The notes beneath the pieces are model-generated. The model worked only from the letters and a program-made list of their open reading frames with translations. It was not told the DNA's origin and searched no databases. The position numbers and the translations under genes are program-made. This document shows positions 1 to 9,452 of a stretch of 64,000 nucleotides of DNA, one piece after another. How positions within the stretch are numbered: the first letter of the stretch is position 1; every line of letters starts with the position of its first letter. Where the stretch lies: NCBI GenBank assembly GCA_002005505.1, contig KV908440.1, positions 42,501 through 106,500 of the forward strand. Reading direction: 5' to 3'. The DNA comes from Botryococcus braunii. Taxonomy: Eukaryota; Chlorophyta; Trebouxiophyceae.

Positions 1-60
1 TTGTATTAATAGCAAGTTAGCTGTATGTCATCAAATGATATATTAATGTTTTATGTTTCT

Positions 61-770
61 AGTTAAGGATAGCGTATGACGTATGATAGTCATGATCTTT
101 GCCATTACGTGATTACGTATACGTAGAAAAGGCACTTATTTACACGTATATACCAAATCGTATTGTTTGGAAATTCAGTCACCGCTGTATATCGGAGTCT
201 CATAAATTCTGGCCGATCACCAATCCTTGCGACCGAGAACTGTGTGAGGTCATAAGCTGTCAGATCTTTGTCCAGACCTTCTTAGCTTCAATTTCCCGAC
301 TGCTGAACCTTACAATACCTCATGAAACCACTGGAAATTCAGGGGGTTCATGAGGTTTTTCTATGTTAAACAGTTTGGACACATGGAAGTTGAGAAATTA
401 TGATCTAAATCTTATAGATTATGAGCTCACATAGTGCTCGGTTGCATGGAGTGGTGATCAGCTAGCTGATGGACCTCCTGAAGATATCATCGATGCAGAG
501 TCATGACACGGTTGCCTACTATAAAAGTCGGTAACGACAACACAACTTTTAAAACCTTAAATTGGGACCAATTGGGCCAGAGGACGCTTTATTGTTTTAA
601 GTTTTAGATATTTTAAATGACAGCAGCAAAGTAATTTTGGCCGCAAGACTACATTTCGATGCTACTTATTCTGGTGGACAGAATTCTTGAACTGCTACGG
701 AGACACGCGAACTTATACTTAAGCTGTGCCACAGATTGAACTATATTTATTTGAATATTACGATGTATAC
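61..770. mobile_element. Foldback (long inverted-repeat) element, copy 1
   Basis: The segment around 200-270 and the reverse complement of about 400-470 are imperfect copies of each other; both carry a GCTCATAA motif next to a TGCAACCGAG-like block. This gives two long diverged arms around a short centre. A second diverged copy lies at 24370-25010, so it is a dispersed repeat. No transposase ORF is visible, so it is probably a non-autonomous foldback/MITE-like element. Outer ends are approximate. Confidence 0.5.
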
Positions 771-1441
771 ATATCCATAGATAAGCTCCAACTTTATGTT
801 ACAACAAAGTGCCTAACTTTTGATAATTAACCGTTTACTGGCACGACGCAAGATCTTTGCCTGCAACCCTAAGCAAGTCTTACCTTCCTTACTTTTTGAA
901 GACAGAGACCCCCAGAAGCTCCGTCCTCGCGGTTAACACTCTTATGGTTCGCCCGAATGGGTAAAGTGGCCTTAACGGAAAGGTTCCTCGTTTATCTCTT
1001 GTGGTAAAGGTGGCTGAAAGCGCATACGCCTGAAGCTTTCCTTAGGCCTCAAAGCCGAACTGTGGAACCCTGATTAGACCGGTCGAAACAGGGCCGACCT
1101 TTTCCATTCTGGGAGTTGCGGCATCCGGCGTTGCTGTACGTACAATACGTGATATCGATGCTTCCGTCGGCAAGCCGGCAACACGTAAACGCTTAAGTAT
1201 AGTCTATACGTAGGTATGATGAACAGGAACTACATCGACTGGAAACTTGGTATATATAGGGGATGCCCCAGAGCTTTAATCTCATTAATGACCCCACCTG
1301 CTTTCAGTGGACAACACGGAATCCTTGGCAAATACACGCAGCCGTCTACATGGGATGTTTCATAACTTTATAGGTAAATGTACATAATCTGGTAACTCTC
1401 ACTGGATATGTTGAACAGCCTCATGCGCCAACTAATTGCCC
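771..1441. other. Flank left of the Gypsy element, no gene seen
   Basis: No coding region, RNA gene or repeat that I recognise. The boundary at 1442 is set by the start of sequence shared with the right LTR at 18491. No target-site duplication was found between the base pairs left of 1442 and right of 19850. Confidence 0.4.
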
Positions 1442-2699
1442 TGTCGTGTACTGGAGTGTGACCGTGTATATTGGTGGCCATCCGAATGATTTAAGTGATA
1501 ATGTGTATATTTGGCGTAACCACAAAAGTGACTGGTATACGACCCTCAATCGGACTTGTACAGCTTTTATTATGGCTCTTATTTGACAATTCATAAAGTC
1601 GTGGAAAAATGGCGCTTGTCTTTACCCTTTTGTACCTGGGTTGGGGTATTTATCCCTGATTTAGGTCCTGAGGGCCAAATTGTGTATTCGGGTGACTTCA
1701 TTCGAAGCAACGGTTGGAATTGAATGTTCGCGGAGACTTTGGTACTCGGTAGGTGCCATGCAGCTCGGCACGAGGAACTTTGACTTTTAGCCGTCCGCTG
1801 ATCGATGTGTTGGCAGTGTTTTAACCGCTCCTGATCAGGTGATGGGATGTGTTAATACGGCTGTCCGTATTACGAGAGGGGAGTGTATATTAGGGGCTCA
1901 GCCTCCGGCCCACAAGTTTACAGTTGTTTCCAAGTTTCCAACGTGCATGTAAGACTCTCGCACCAAGAACTGAACTCTGTCCGCGGCCCCCGGCGAATAG
2001 GGATGGTATCTGTTTGACCTGTTATTTGAATCGTAATTGTGACACTGCCCTTGCAGTATTATTGTGCTTTTGTGACACCACTGTCTTGCCGAGTTAGGCC
2101 ATTGATCGTCCCGGTGATAACCGTTAACTTGCATTGTAACACGTGAAATTGTATTTATTGTGAAAGAATATTGATAGAATTGACTTGTCATAGTAGAAAT
2201 TCTGTGGGAACATTAAAATATCAAATTAATTTAGTCGTTATACAGACCCCCTCCGCGGGAATACCAACCACGCCACGAGATCAAACACACACCACCTTTC
2301 GACTCCACAGAAACCTCCAAATAGTCATATTCTAGGTACTCACAACCGCAGAGCAATATCTGAACAATAGCCGCGACGTAGCCGTAAGCCGCCTAAACAC
2401 TGATCCGCAAGACCCCGACGGACTTCAAGAAAACACAATAGGAAGAAAACACACATCCTGGAGAACAAAATCCTTTTGATAAAACCGTTAGTAAACTAAT
2501 AACACTTAAACCACCAGACCCAGCACGAGTCCAGCCCCGCAGCTCGGAGCCGAACGAGCCTGAAAGCCATCGGAGCCAACCTCCGGTTAACGTCCGGAAG
2601 ACCGGTCGCAGGACCGAGAGCAGTCCAGTAAGTCCCTCTAACAGCTAGGTCTCAGGGCCGTAATCCCTGGGTGGCGATCCTGTCTAGACGTACCTTAAC
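1442..2699 (+). repeat. Gypsy left LTR, first part (1258 bp)
   Basis: Matches 18491-19748 almost base for base, with differences near 2225 and 2320. It starts TGTCGTGTACTGG and is interrupted after TTAAC at 2695-2699 by the Copia element. With the 102 bp at 9203-9304 it totals 1360 bp, exactly the length of the right LTR. Confidence 0.93.
2695..2699. repeat. Target-site duplication TTAAC, left copy (Copia)
   Basis: TTAAC directly abuts the Copia LTR start at 2700 and recurs at 9198-9202 directly after the other LTR. The uninterrupted right Gypsy LTR has a single TTAAC at the same place (about 19744-19748), giving the empty site. Confidence 0.95.
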
Positions 2700-3069
2700 T
2701 GAAATATTCTGGGCTTGGCGTATCCTGCATGGTGGCGGCACGGAGGGTGTTAGACGATGTCCTCCTACTTGTGCGTTGTTAAGTAGGCACGGACATATAC
2801 AAGTCAAGGACTGGTTAGCAACTGATTGATAGGCACCCGGAGTGCCACTATAGTTCCAACCAAGTGCCTTCCCTATCCGTGCTTGCCCCATATGCCTCCT
2901 TTCTACAAACGTGTCTGTAACTTGCGTTATGATAGTCTTCGTTCAAATGCATGTATTGCCTGGCAGAACTCAGGGTTCTGCCTCTCTTTCCTAATTGGTA
3001 TTGTCTTCATACGGAGACTTGCCATTATTACTCCTCTGAGGGAAAGGCATAAAATTAATTAACACAACA
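2700..3069 (-). repeat. Copia 3' LTR (370 bp)
   Basis: Same 370 bp as 8828-9197 with no difference seen. On the element's own strand it begins TGTTGTGTTAATTAA and ends in ATATTTCA, the usual TG...CA boundary. Confidence 0.95.
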
Positions 3070-3085
3070 CTTCCCCTTGCCTTTA
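3070..3085 (-). promoter_or_regulatory. Copia polypurine tract
   Basis: On the minus strand a purine run (AAAGGCAAGGGGAAG) sits immediately before the 3' LTR and just after the polyprotein stop. This is the expected site for plus-strand DNA priming. Confidence 0.75.
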
Positions 3086-3087
3086 CC

Positions 3088-6000
3088 TCACAGAAACTTG
3101 GCCAGTCCCAGTGAGTTACGATGTCCCAGAAACACTTGTCTAACTAGTGGTTTGGTAAAAATGTCAGCCACATTTCTAGCAGATTGAATGTACTTGAATT
3201 CAACCTGCCCCTTTGCAATAGCTTCACGTGCGAAATGACAGCTAATTGCAATATGCTTTGTGTGTTTGGAGTACACCGGATTCCTCAGGTGGTTTATACA
3301 CCCTTGGTTGTCACAATGAATCTTCACTATCCACGGTAACACTCCAATTTCCTCCAGGAAACCTCTCAGCCAATTTGCTTCCTTCACAACAGCACTTGCT
3401 GCCATGAATTCAGCCTCCACTGTTGAAGTGGCAACAGCAGATTGCTTTTTACTTCCCCACACTACTGCTCCTCCAAACACAGTGAGGACAAAGCCAGTGG
3501 TAGAGAAGCGATGATCCTGATCACCTCCATAGTCGGCATCCACATAGCCTTCTAGCTCTATCTCCCCCCCTCCGAGAGTTAGAACCAAATCTCGGGTTCC
3601 TTTCAGATACTTCAACACACGGATGGCTTCATTCCAATGTGCTGTGGTGGGAGATATGCGATAACGAGACAATACACCTACTGCCTGAGCTATATCGGGA
3701 CGTGTGGTGTTGGCTATATACAGAAGAGACCCTACTAACTCACAGTAACGGTGACCTGGAGGTAGTGGACTGCCAGCACCAATGCTGTCGCTCCCATCTC
3801 TCGGTGCAGGCCTTTGGGACATTACGAAATCTTTTGTCATGGGAGTATCAGGTCCCACTGACTCAAGATCCAAGCCAAATTTCTCTACAAGTGCATCGAT
3901 TTTAGGGATGCAACTCAGGGTGATCAGCCCTTTATCTCTATCTCTCATCACTTGACATCCCAAGAAATCCTTCACTTCCCCAAGATCATGGATGGTGAAT
4001 TCTTTCTTGAGAAGTCCCTTCACTCTCTCGATTTCTGACATGCCCTTGGAAACTATCAGAAGATCATCAACATAGATCAGCACATAGGACTTTCCTCCAT
4101 CAGTAGAGCATCTCACATACACTCCCGCATCACTCTTGCACACCTCATACCCCATGACTTCAAGTTTGTCATTCAGGGTTTTGTGCCAGGCACGTGGAGC
4201 CTGCTTCAGGCCATACAACGCCTTTCTCAATCGGCACACAATATTCTTATCACCATTCTCAAAGCCAGGAGGTTGCGTTACATATACTTCCTCCTCGAGC
4301 TCACCATTCAGAAAGGCGGTCTTAACGTCCACCTGATGAATTTCACAGCCCTCTCTTGCAGCAACAGCAAGCAGAGCTCTTCTAGCTCCATAGCTACTAG
4401 TAGGAGCAAAGACCTCCATCACATCCACTCCAGGGATTTGTCTGCATCCCTGTGCCACTAATCTGGCCTTGAATCTCACAACATTGCCATGTGCATCCAT
4501 TTTCACTGAAAATATCCAGTGAACTGGAATAACCTTATGTCCACGAGGTCTCGGAACATACTCCATGACCTCATGAGTATCTAGAGAATTTTGCTCTTCC
4601 TGCATAGCTGCCTTCCAGTATTCCCACTGGGGAGACATCTGTGCTTCTCTCAAATTAGAGGGAACGTGAATTTTCCCAAATCTGACACCTGTGTGCTTTT
4701 CCTCTGAATTGCCTGATTTTCTCTCACTTTGTCCAGAACCCACTACTCTTCCACTGACACTCGCTGAGTTACACATCACAGGCTCTCCAGTAGAAGTAGA
4801 ATGCTCTCTCATAGCACGCTCTCGCTTGGACTCACACTTGGCTTTGCACAAGTTACTCTGCTCATCCCTCACATCATCCTCCCATGCACAGGTACCTCTC
4901 GGACAGTCTTTGTAATTTGGAATCCCTTCACATTGTCCAGACTTCCGATTCACCTCCTCAGACACACTCTGACATGCCTGCAAGAGTTCAGACTCTTCAG
5001 GTCTCTCACAAGCAACATCGGGATATGGCAGAGTGTCTGCATACTTCCCCTGATTTATGTGATCCACATGCCTCTCAGACCGACTGCATGTCACTGTTGG
5101 GAGTGACCTCACATCTCTGACATCACTCTCCCAGGCACAGGTACCTCTCAGTGAGCACTTGTAATTTGGTCTGTCTCCACAATGTCTGTGCTCCTGATTC
5201 ACCTCCTCCTCTCGTCCCTTACATGGAGTCAAGGATGCAGATCCTGTCTCCCGCTCACAATCATGTTTGGCTGGTGCAGAGAAAGCATATGATGCTTCCT
5301 CTGACCGGTGGCTGCCACCACAGTCCCGTCCAGGAGTGCTCTGACTGGACGGGTTGCCAGAAGAACTCTGCATGGTCACATCTCTTACATTTCTCTCAGT
5401 CACTGAACAAGACCCACCCATACTGCTCAGCTCCCCGGGACCATTTGCAGCTTTGCATGTAGCTGCCCCCCTCACTGCACTCACATGCAATTCATGCCCC
5501 TCATGTGAATCACCCTCTAGCTGCACTTCCCCTGGTCCCTGTGACAGAGAGTCACATTCAGTCAACCCCTCTCGCTCTCTGCTCTCTCCCTTCTCCTGTG
5601 GCAGCAGGAGGTCTTTGGCGGCAGTGCGTTGTTCGTGTCGTTGAGCCCGGGTCAGGCCATCCAATTGGTGGTTGCGGCAATCAGACCTAGTTGGTCTGAG
5701 GACCTCCTGGGCTCGCTCCATCTGCGGTCGAAGGTGGGAGTCCTGTCTCACTCCTCTGGCTAAGTCCTGTACTGCCTCCAGGGTTTGATCCATCTCCACT
5801 GGGTCACACAGTCTTCTGGATTCAGGCTCGGGCTCAGCCTCACTGGGGGGTCCTGTGACAGGCTGTGTGGGGAGGTTGCTGGAGGCTGGCAGGTACTCAG
5901 GCTCACTGTGTGGGTCATCAAGATCTGTCTCAAGGCTGATGTTGGTTGTGCCAGGGGAGGTGCCGGGAAAGACTGGGGGAGTGTCACTTGCAGAGGGCTC

Positions 6001-8490
6001 AGGACACAGAAACTCTGTAGACTGTGTTGAGGAAACGCTCATGCCAACCCGAGAGGCTCCCCTGAGGTGCTCCACGAAAACCACATCTCTGCTCTCCTTC
6101 CAGATACCCCCTCCCACATAGATCCGATAGGCTTTGGAGGAGGCTGAGTAACCAGTAAGCATCCCTGGCACAGTTTTAGGGGAAAACACAGAGCGCTGGA
6201 CATCAGGAATGTGCACAAAGGCCAAGCAACCCCAGGTACGCAGTGGGGTTACATTTGGTTTGTAGCCAAAAAATAATTCTGATGGCGTGCGGTCCCTCCC
6301 GGTACTGGGACCCATGTTCAGTAGGGTGCATGCAGTTTCCAGGGCCTCCTTCCACAACGTTGGACTGGCAGCTGCAAAAGCCAGAAGAGTCCTGGTACGT
6401 TCCTTGAGGGTGCGATTGGCTCTTTCAGCCGCTCCATTCTGTTGCGGGGTGTAAGGAGCTGAGGTCTCCAATTTAGTCCCCTGGGATGCACAAAATTCTT
6501 TGAACGTGGCATTCAGAAATTCAGTTCCACGGTCACACCGGACACACTTCACTTTGGTTTTCTTCTGGGTCTGCCAGTATAGAATGAGGTCCCTCACAGC
6601 AGCACTGATGGCATCTTTGGACTTCACAGGCAGGACCGCCTTTAACTGAGATGACTCATCCAAAGCAGTCACCCAGTAACGTTCACCAGTTACTGCAGCA
6701 GGAAAAATGGGGCCCACAGTGTCAATATGTACTCTGTCAAGTGGTTCAACAGCTGGTCTACTGCTTATTCCAAATGGAGGCCGAGACGTCTTTCCCTCAA
6801 TACATGCTTCACAGTAGACTGGACAATTGGAGCAGGGACATAGGGATGTATCAAGTCCCGAGACCAGGTCCTCATTGGTTAGGCGCTGCATCCATGTTTC
6901 ACCTGGATGTCCCATTCTGCTATGCCAGAGGTATCGTCTGGCACAGTTGTGTGAGTTTTGGGTGGGGGTTTTGGACTTCACAGCAGCTGAAATTCTTCTG
7001 TGGTTAACACTGGGACTCAGAGCTACAACTTGATGAATATAAAATAGCCCTTTCTCTGCACTGATCCGAGACCTCCAGCTGTTTGGACCACAGACTTCAG
7101 TGAACGCTCCAACATCATCTGTGCGAAAGACTGCCCCATCCCGCAATGCTGCAGATACTGACAGTATGTTTGAGGTTGCAGAAGGAACACACTGAACATG
7201 ATGTATCCACAGGGGAACTCCCACTCGACTGAGGATGCAGACAGAGCCTGATGCTACAATTCCTCCAGTGGCATCTGAAGTGGCCAGATGTAATGGGATG
7301 GGTTTGGCATGCACAGTTGGATTATGTAGTAGGGTCACATCATTCACCAGATGTACAGATGCTCCACTGTCCACCAGCCAGGATTGCAGAGACGAATTTC
7401 TGACAGGAGTCTTCAGGATGTTGAGGGAAATTATGTATGGCATACCTCCAGGTGGTGGAGGTGGGGGAGCTGGGGGTTGGAACCATGCCGGAAAGGCATC
7501 CAGTCCAGGGTGCGCCAGCTGGGCTGCAGGAGGGTGTGGGCCACCCATATGTGGAGGTCCCTGTGGCCACATTCCCTGCAATTGTTGGACCGCTGCCACT
7601 ACGTTCCGTTGGGTCTCCTCGTCCCGCTTCCTCTTTCGACAGTCCCTCCAGTAATGCCCCTTCTTATTGCAGTAGTTGCAGATGCCCTTAGTCTCGGACT
7701 TGGCCTCAGAGACAGTTGGTTGGGCCTGCTGATGGACTGCACTGGCAGCTGGTGGGGTATTGGCTCCACTGGAGCCTTGTCCAAGAGCCAAAACCCTTGG
7801 TTGGCGAGGAGCATATTCATCAAAACCCACTGCAGCTGCTGTGTTGCGCAGAAGTCCAGCCAGCTTCTCCAGGGGTTGTGCTGCAGCAGTTGTGATCATT
7901 CCTGGCTCTTTAGCTGCATCAGGCAAGCCCTGCACAATCTGGGTTGCAACGTGTGCATCCAGTAGAGCATGGTTGTTCCTGTCAAGGCATGCCTTCAGGT
8001 TGATCATTCTGTTGACATATTGCGAAATCGTCTCGTCATGTTTCATTCCCTGGCTCATTTCTTGGAGCCAATCTGCATTGGCCTCGATATTATATCCACC
8101 AATAAACTTTCTGCAGATGAACTCATATGCATCATAAGCAGAGGGCAGATTAGACAGAGGTCCCAGCCATTCCTCTGGGACTGACTCATAAATCAGTAAC
8201 ATTGCGGCTGCGTCATGTGCTGTACCAGGCATAGCCTCCAGGATGGCAGGCAAAGACCCTTTTGACTCATTTGCTGCCAAAAATGCATTCTTCCAAACAA
8301 TAATATTTGTCCCCCGTTCCTTCAGTTTTATGTGTACCTTGACATTTGTTGGGATAATCTTGGGCAGCTCATCTCCGCTGCCTCTTGAGGTGCTGGGAGT
8401 ACACGGTTCTCTGATGGGTGTGGATGAGGCTGGTTCACTGCTTGACGTTGATGCTCCACTAGCTGATGATCCTTTCTTCTTGGAAGTCAT
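3088..8490 (-). CDS. Copia gag-protease-integrase-RT-RNase H polyprotein (1800 aa)
   Basis: Single open frame from ATG at 8490. In order: gag-like region (residues 45-240), CCHC zinc knuckle CNYCNKKGHYWRDC near residue 271, aspartic protease VDSGAS near 374, GAG-pre-integrase with WHSRMGH, integrase core (about 585-720: HIDTVGP, then CDRGTEF and a QQNGAAERANR block), a long low-complexity linker (about 900-1330), reverse transcriptase ending in YVDD near 1473, and RNase H from about 1650 with a KHTKHI motif. Integrase before RT places it in Ty1/Copia. The linker is unusually long and contains a duplicated Cys-bearing motif. The upstream 90-aa ORF overlaps this start by 4 bases (ATGA). No frameshift or internal stop. 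Confidence 0.97.
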   Translation of the reverse strand: MTSKKKGSSASGASTSSSEPASSTPIREPCTPSTSRGSGDELPKIIPTNVKVHIKLKERGTNIIVWKNAFLAANESKGSLPAILEAMPGTAHDAAAMLLIYESVPEEWLGPLSNLPSAYDAYEFICRKFIGGYNIEANADWLQEMSQGMKHDETISQYVNRMINLKACLDRNNHALLDAHVATQIVQGLPDAAKEPGMITTAAAQPLEKLAGLLRNTAAAVGFDEYAPRQPRVLALGQGSSGANTPPAASAVHQQAQPTVSEAKSETKGICNYCNKKGHYWRDCRKRKRDEETQRNVVAAVQQLQGMWPQGPPHMGGPHPPAAQLAHPGLDAFPAWFQPPAPPPPPPGGMPYIISLNILKTPVRNSSLQSWLVDSGASVHLVNDVTLLHNPTVHAKPIPLHLATSDATGGIVASGSVCILSRVGVPLWIHHVQCVPSATSNILSVSAALRDGAVFRTDDVGAFTEVCGPNSWRSRISAEKGLFYIHQVVALSPSVNHRRISAAVKSKTPTQNSHNCARRYLWHSRMGHPGETWMQRLTNEDLVSGLDTSLCPCSNCPVYCEACIEGKTSRPPFGISSRPAVEPLDRVHIDTVGPIFPAAVTGERYWVTALDESSQLKAVLPVKSKDAISAAVRDLILYWQTQKKTKVKCVRCDRGTEFLNATFKEFCASQGTKLETSAPYTPQQNGAAERANRTLKERTRTLLAFAAASPTLWKEALETACTLLNMGPSTGRDRTPSELFFGYKPNVTPLRTWGCLAFVHIPDVQRSVFSPKTVPGMLTGYSASSKAYRIYVGGGIWKESRDVVFVEHLRGASRVGMSVSSTQSTEFLCPEPSASDTPPVFPGTSPGTTNISLETDLDDPHSEPEYLPASSNLPTQPVTGPPSEAEPEPESRRLCDPVEMDQTLEAVQDLARGVRQDSHLRPQMERAQEVLRPTRSDCRNHQLDGLTRAQRHEQRTAAKDLLLPQEKGESREREGLTECDSLSQGPGEVQLEGDSHEGHELHVSAVRGAATCKAANGPGELSSMGGSCSVTERNVRDVTMQSSSGNPSSQSTPGRDCGGSHRSEEASYAFSAPAKHDCERETGSASLTPCKGREEEVNQEHRHCGDRPNYKCSLRGTCAWESDVRDVRSLPTVTCSRSERHVDHINQGKYADTLPYPDVACERPEESELLQACQSVSEEVNRKSGQCEGIPNYKDCPRGTCAWEDDVRDEQSNLCKAKCESKRERAMREHSTSTGEPVMCNSASVSGRVVGSGQSERKSGNSEEKHTGVRFGKIHVPSNLREAQMSPQWEYWKAAMQEEQNSLDTHEVMEYVPRPRGHKVIPVHWIFSVKMDAHGNVVRFKARLVAQGCRQIPGVDVMEVFAPTSSYGARRALLAVAAREGCEIHQVDVKTAFLNGELEEEVYVTQPPGFENGDKNIVCRLRKALYGLKQAPRAWHKTLNDKLEVMGYEVCKSDAGVYVRCSTDGGKSYVLIYVDDLLIVSKGMSEIERVKGLLKKEFTIHDLGEVKDFLGCQVMRDRDKGLITLSCIPKIDALVEKFGLDLESVGPDTPMTKDFVMSQRPAPRDGSDSIGAGSPLPPGHRYCELVGSLLYIANTTRPDIAQAVGVLSRYRISPTTAHWNEAIRVLKYLKGTRDLVLTLGGGEIELEGYVDADYGGDQDHRFSTTGFVLTVFGGAVVWGSKKQSAVATSTVEAEFMAASAVVKEANWLRGFLEEIGVLPWIVKIHCDNQGCINHLRNPVYSKHTKHIAISCHFAREAIAKGQVEFKYIQSARNVADIFTKPLVRQVFLGHRNSLGLAKFL

Positions 8491-8759
8491 AATTCCCCAG
8501 TTGTCTTATAACTCCAGTACTCGCAAGGTAGCAGCAAGATCTTACTTCTGAACCAGGTGGGTTGAGCTAACGGACAGCCAACGTGAAGGTGAAAGATGTA
8601 GTCTTTGACGATAAAGGCTCTCTCGTCAGGATTGCGGTCTCCACGTTGTCCTCCTTCTCTGATTAGTTCGTTGTATGACGGAGGTCCTGATCTCAAGCGC
8701 GCTGGAACGTTGAGGTTGGTGGTCTTCCTGGCTGTTTGCTTTGTCCGCTTCTTCGCCAT
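8487..8759 (-). CDS. Copia upstream ORF with histone H3-tail-like N-terminus (90 aa)
   Basis: ATG at 8759, 55 bases downstream of the primer site; stop TGA at 8487-8489 overlaps the polyprotein ATG (8488-8490) as ATGA. The product starts MAKK followed by RTKQTARKTT. Histone H3 residues 2-11 are R-T-K-Q-T-A-R-K-S-T, so nine of ten positions agree, with Thr for Ser10. The rest of the protein resembles no family I know; it has a basic/Pro-Gly stretch and a mixed C-terminal part with no clear membrane helix. It could be a captured fragment of an H3 first exon or convergent mimicry. Whether it is translated is unknown, but its position at the first AUG of the genomic RNA and tight overlap with the polyprotein favour a real cistron. 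Confidence 0.6.
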   Translation of the reverse strand: MAKKRTKQTARKTTNLNVPARLRSGPPSYNELIREGGQRGDRNPDERAFIVKDYIFHLHVGCPLAQPTWFRSKILLLPCEYWSYKTTGEL

Positions 8760-8813
8760 TCACAGTCTAGTGAGCTCCGATTTAGGCGCCACCCACTCTC
8801 AGCATCCGAGCCC

Positions 8814-8827
8814 GTGGGCCCATAACC
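8814..8827 (-). promoter_or_regulatory. Copia primer binding site for an internal tRNA-iMet segment
   Basis: Directly inside the 5' LTR the minus strand reads GGTTATGGGCCCAC. This is the complement of GTGGGCCCATAACC, the anticodon stem-loop of plant initiator tRNA-Met, not of its 3' end. Drosophila copia is known to be primed by a 5' half of initiator tRNA-Met at a comparable site. The tRNA match is from memory. Confidence 0.7.
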
Positions 8828-9197
8828 TGAAATATTCTGGGCTTGGCGTATCCTGCATGGTGGCGGCACGGAGGGTGTTAGACGATGTCCTCCTACTTGT
8901 GCGTTGTTAAGTAGGCACGGACATATACAAGTCAAGGACTGGTTAGCAACTGATTGATAGGCACCCGGAGTGCCACTATAGTTCCAACCAAGTGCCTTCC
9001 CTATCCGTGCTTGCCCCATATGCCTCCTTTCTACAAACGTGTCTGTAACTTGCGTTATGATAGTCTTCGTTCAAATGCATGTATTGCCTGGCAGAACTCA
9101 GGGTTCTGCCTCTCTTTCCTAATTGGTATTGTCTTCATACGGAGACTTGCCATTATTACTCCTCTGAGGGAAAGGCATAAAATTAATTAACACAACA
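8828..9197 (-). repeat. Copia 5' LTR (370 bp)
   Basis: Identical by eye to 2700-3069. It is the promoter-bearing LTR because the polyprotein reads leftwards from here. No TATA box was assigned. Confidence 0.95.
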
Positions 9198-9202
9198 TTA
9201 AC
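9198..9202. repeat. Target-site duplication TTAAC, right copy (Copia)
   Basis: TTAAC abuts the right end of the Copia element and matches 2695-2699. Confidence 0.95.
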
Positions 9203-9304
9203 AATAGTTGACCGCAGCAGTACAACCCAGAATCGAAACCCCGATAAAATTCAGCCATTTTAATCACGAAAAATTTGGATACCGTTGGGCACGGGTACCC
9301 TGTA
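9203..9304 (+). repeat. Gypsy left LTR, second part (102 bp)
   Basis: Continues the LTR after the Copia insertion and matches 19749-19850, ending GGGTACCCTGTA. The two parts add to 1360 bp. Confidence 0.92.
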
Positions 9305-9322
9305 TGGCTGCACCGTCCAGGG
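9305..9322 (+). promoter_or_regulatory. Gypsy primer binding site candidate
   Basis: The base after the LTR starts TGGCTGCACCGTCCAGG. The leading TGG pairs with a tRNA CCA end, as expected. I could not assign the tRNA. Confidence 0.5.
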
Positions 9323-9452
9323 AGTCATTAGCGTGTTAAGTTTGTTAACCCTAGGCTCTTCGAAGCTGGTCTTTCTGCGCAGAGTTTGCCGTGTTTCTTG
9401 TACAAAGTTGTACCGTAACTTGAATCAGTTGAGCTTTGTCTGCATATAGGGC

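Larger units (their letters stand above)
2700..9197 (-). mobile_element. Ty1/Copia LTR retrotransposon nested in the Gypsy LTR
   Basis: Complete 6.5-kb element on the minus strand: 5' LTR 8828-9197, primer site 8814-8827, a 90-residue upstream ORF (8487-8759), a polyprotein (3088-8490), polypurine tract near 3070-3085 and 3' LTR 2700-3069. Integrase precedes reverse transcriptase, which defines Copia. The LTRs look identical by eye, the polyprotein is uninterrupted and the 5-bp TTAAC duplication is exact. It inserted after the host Gypsy copy and may still be active. Confidence 0.95.

Noticed and set aside
1898..2191. 97-aa minus ORF present twice (also 18947-19240)
   Set aside because: It lies inside the Gypsy LTR; duplication reflects the LTR, not a gene.
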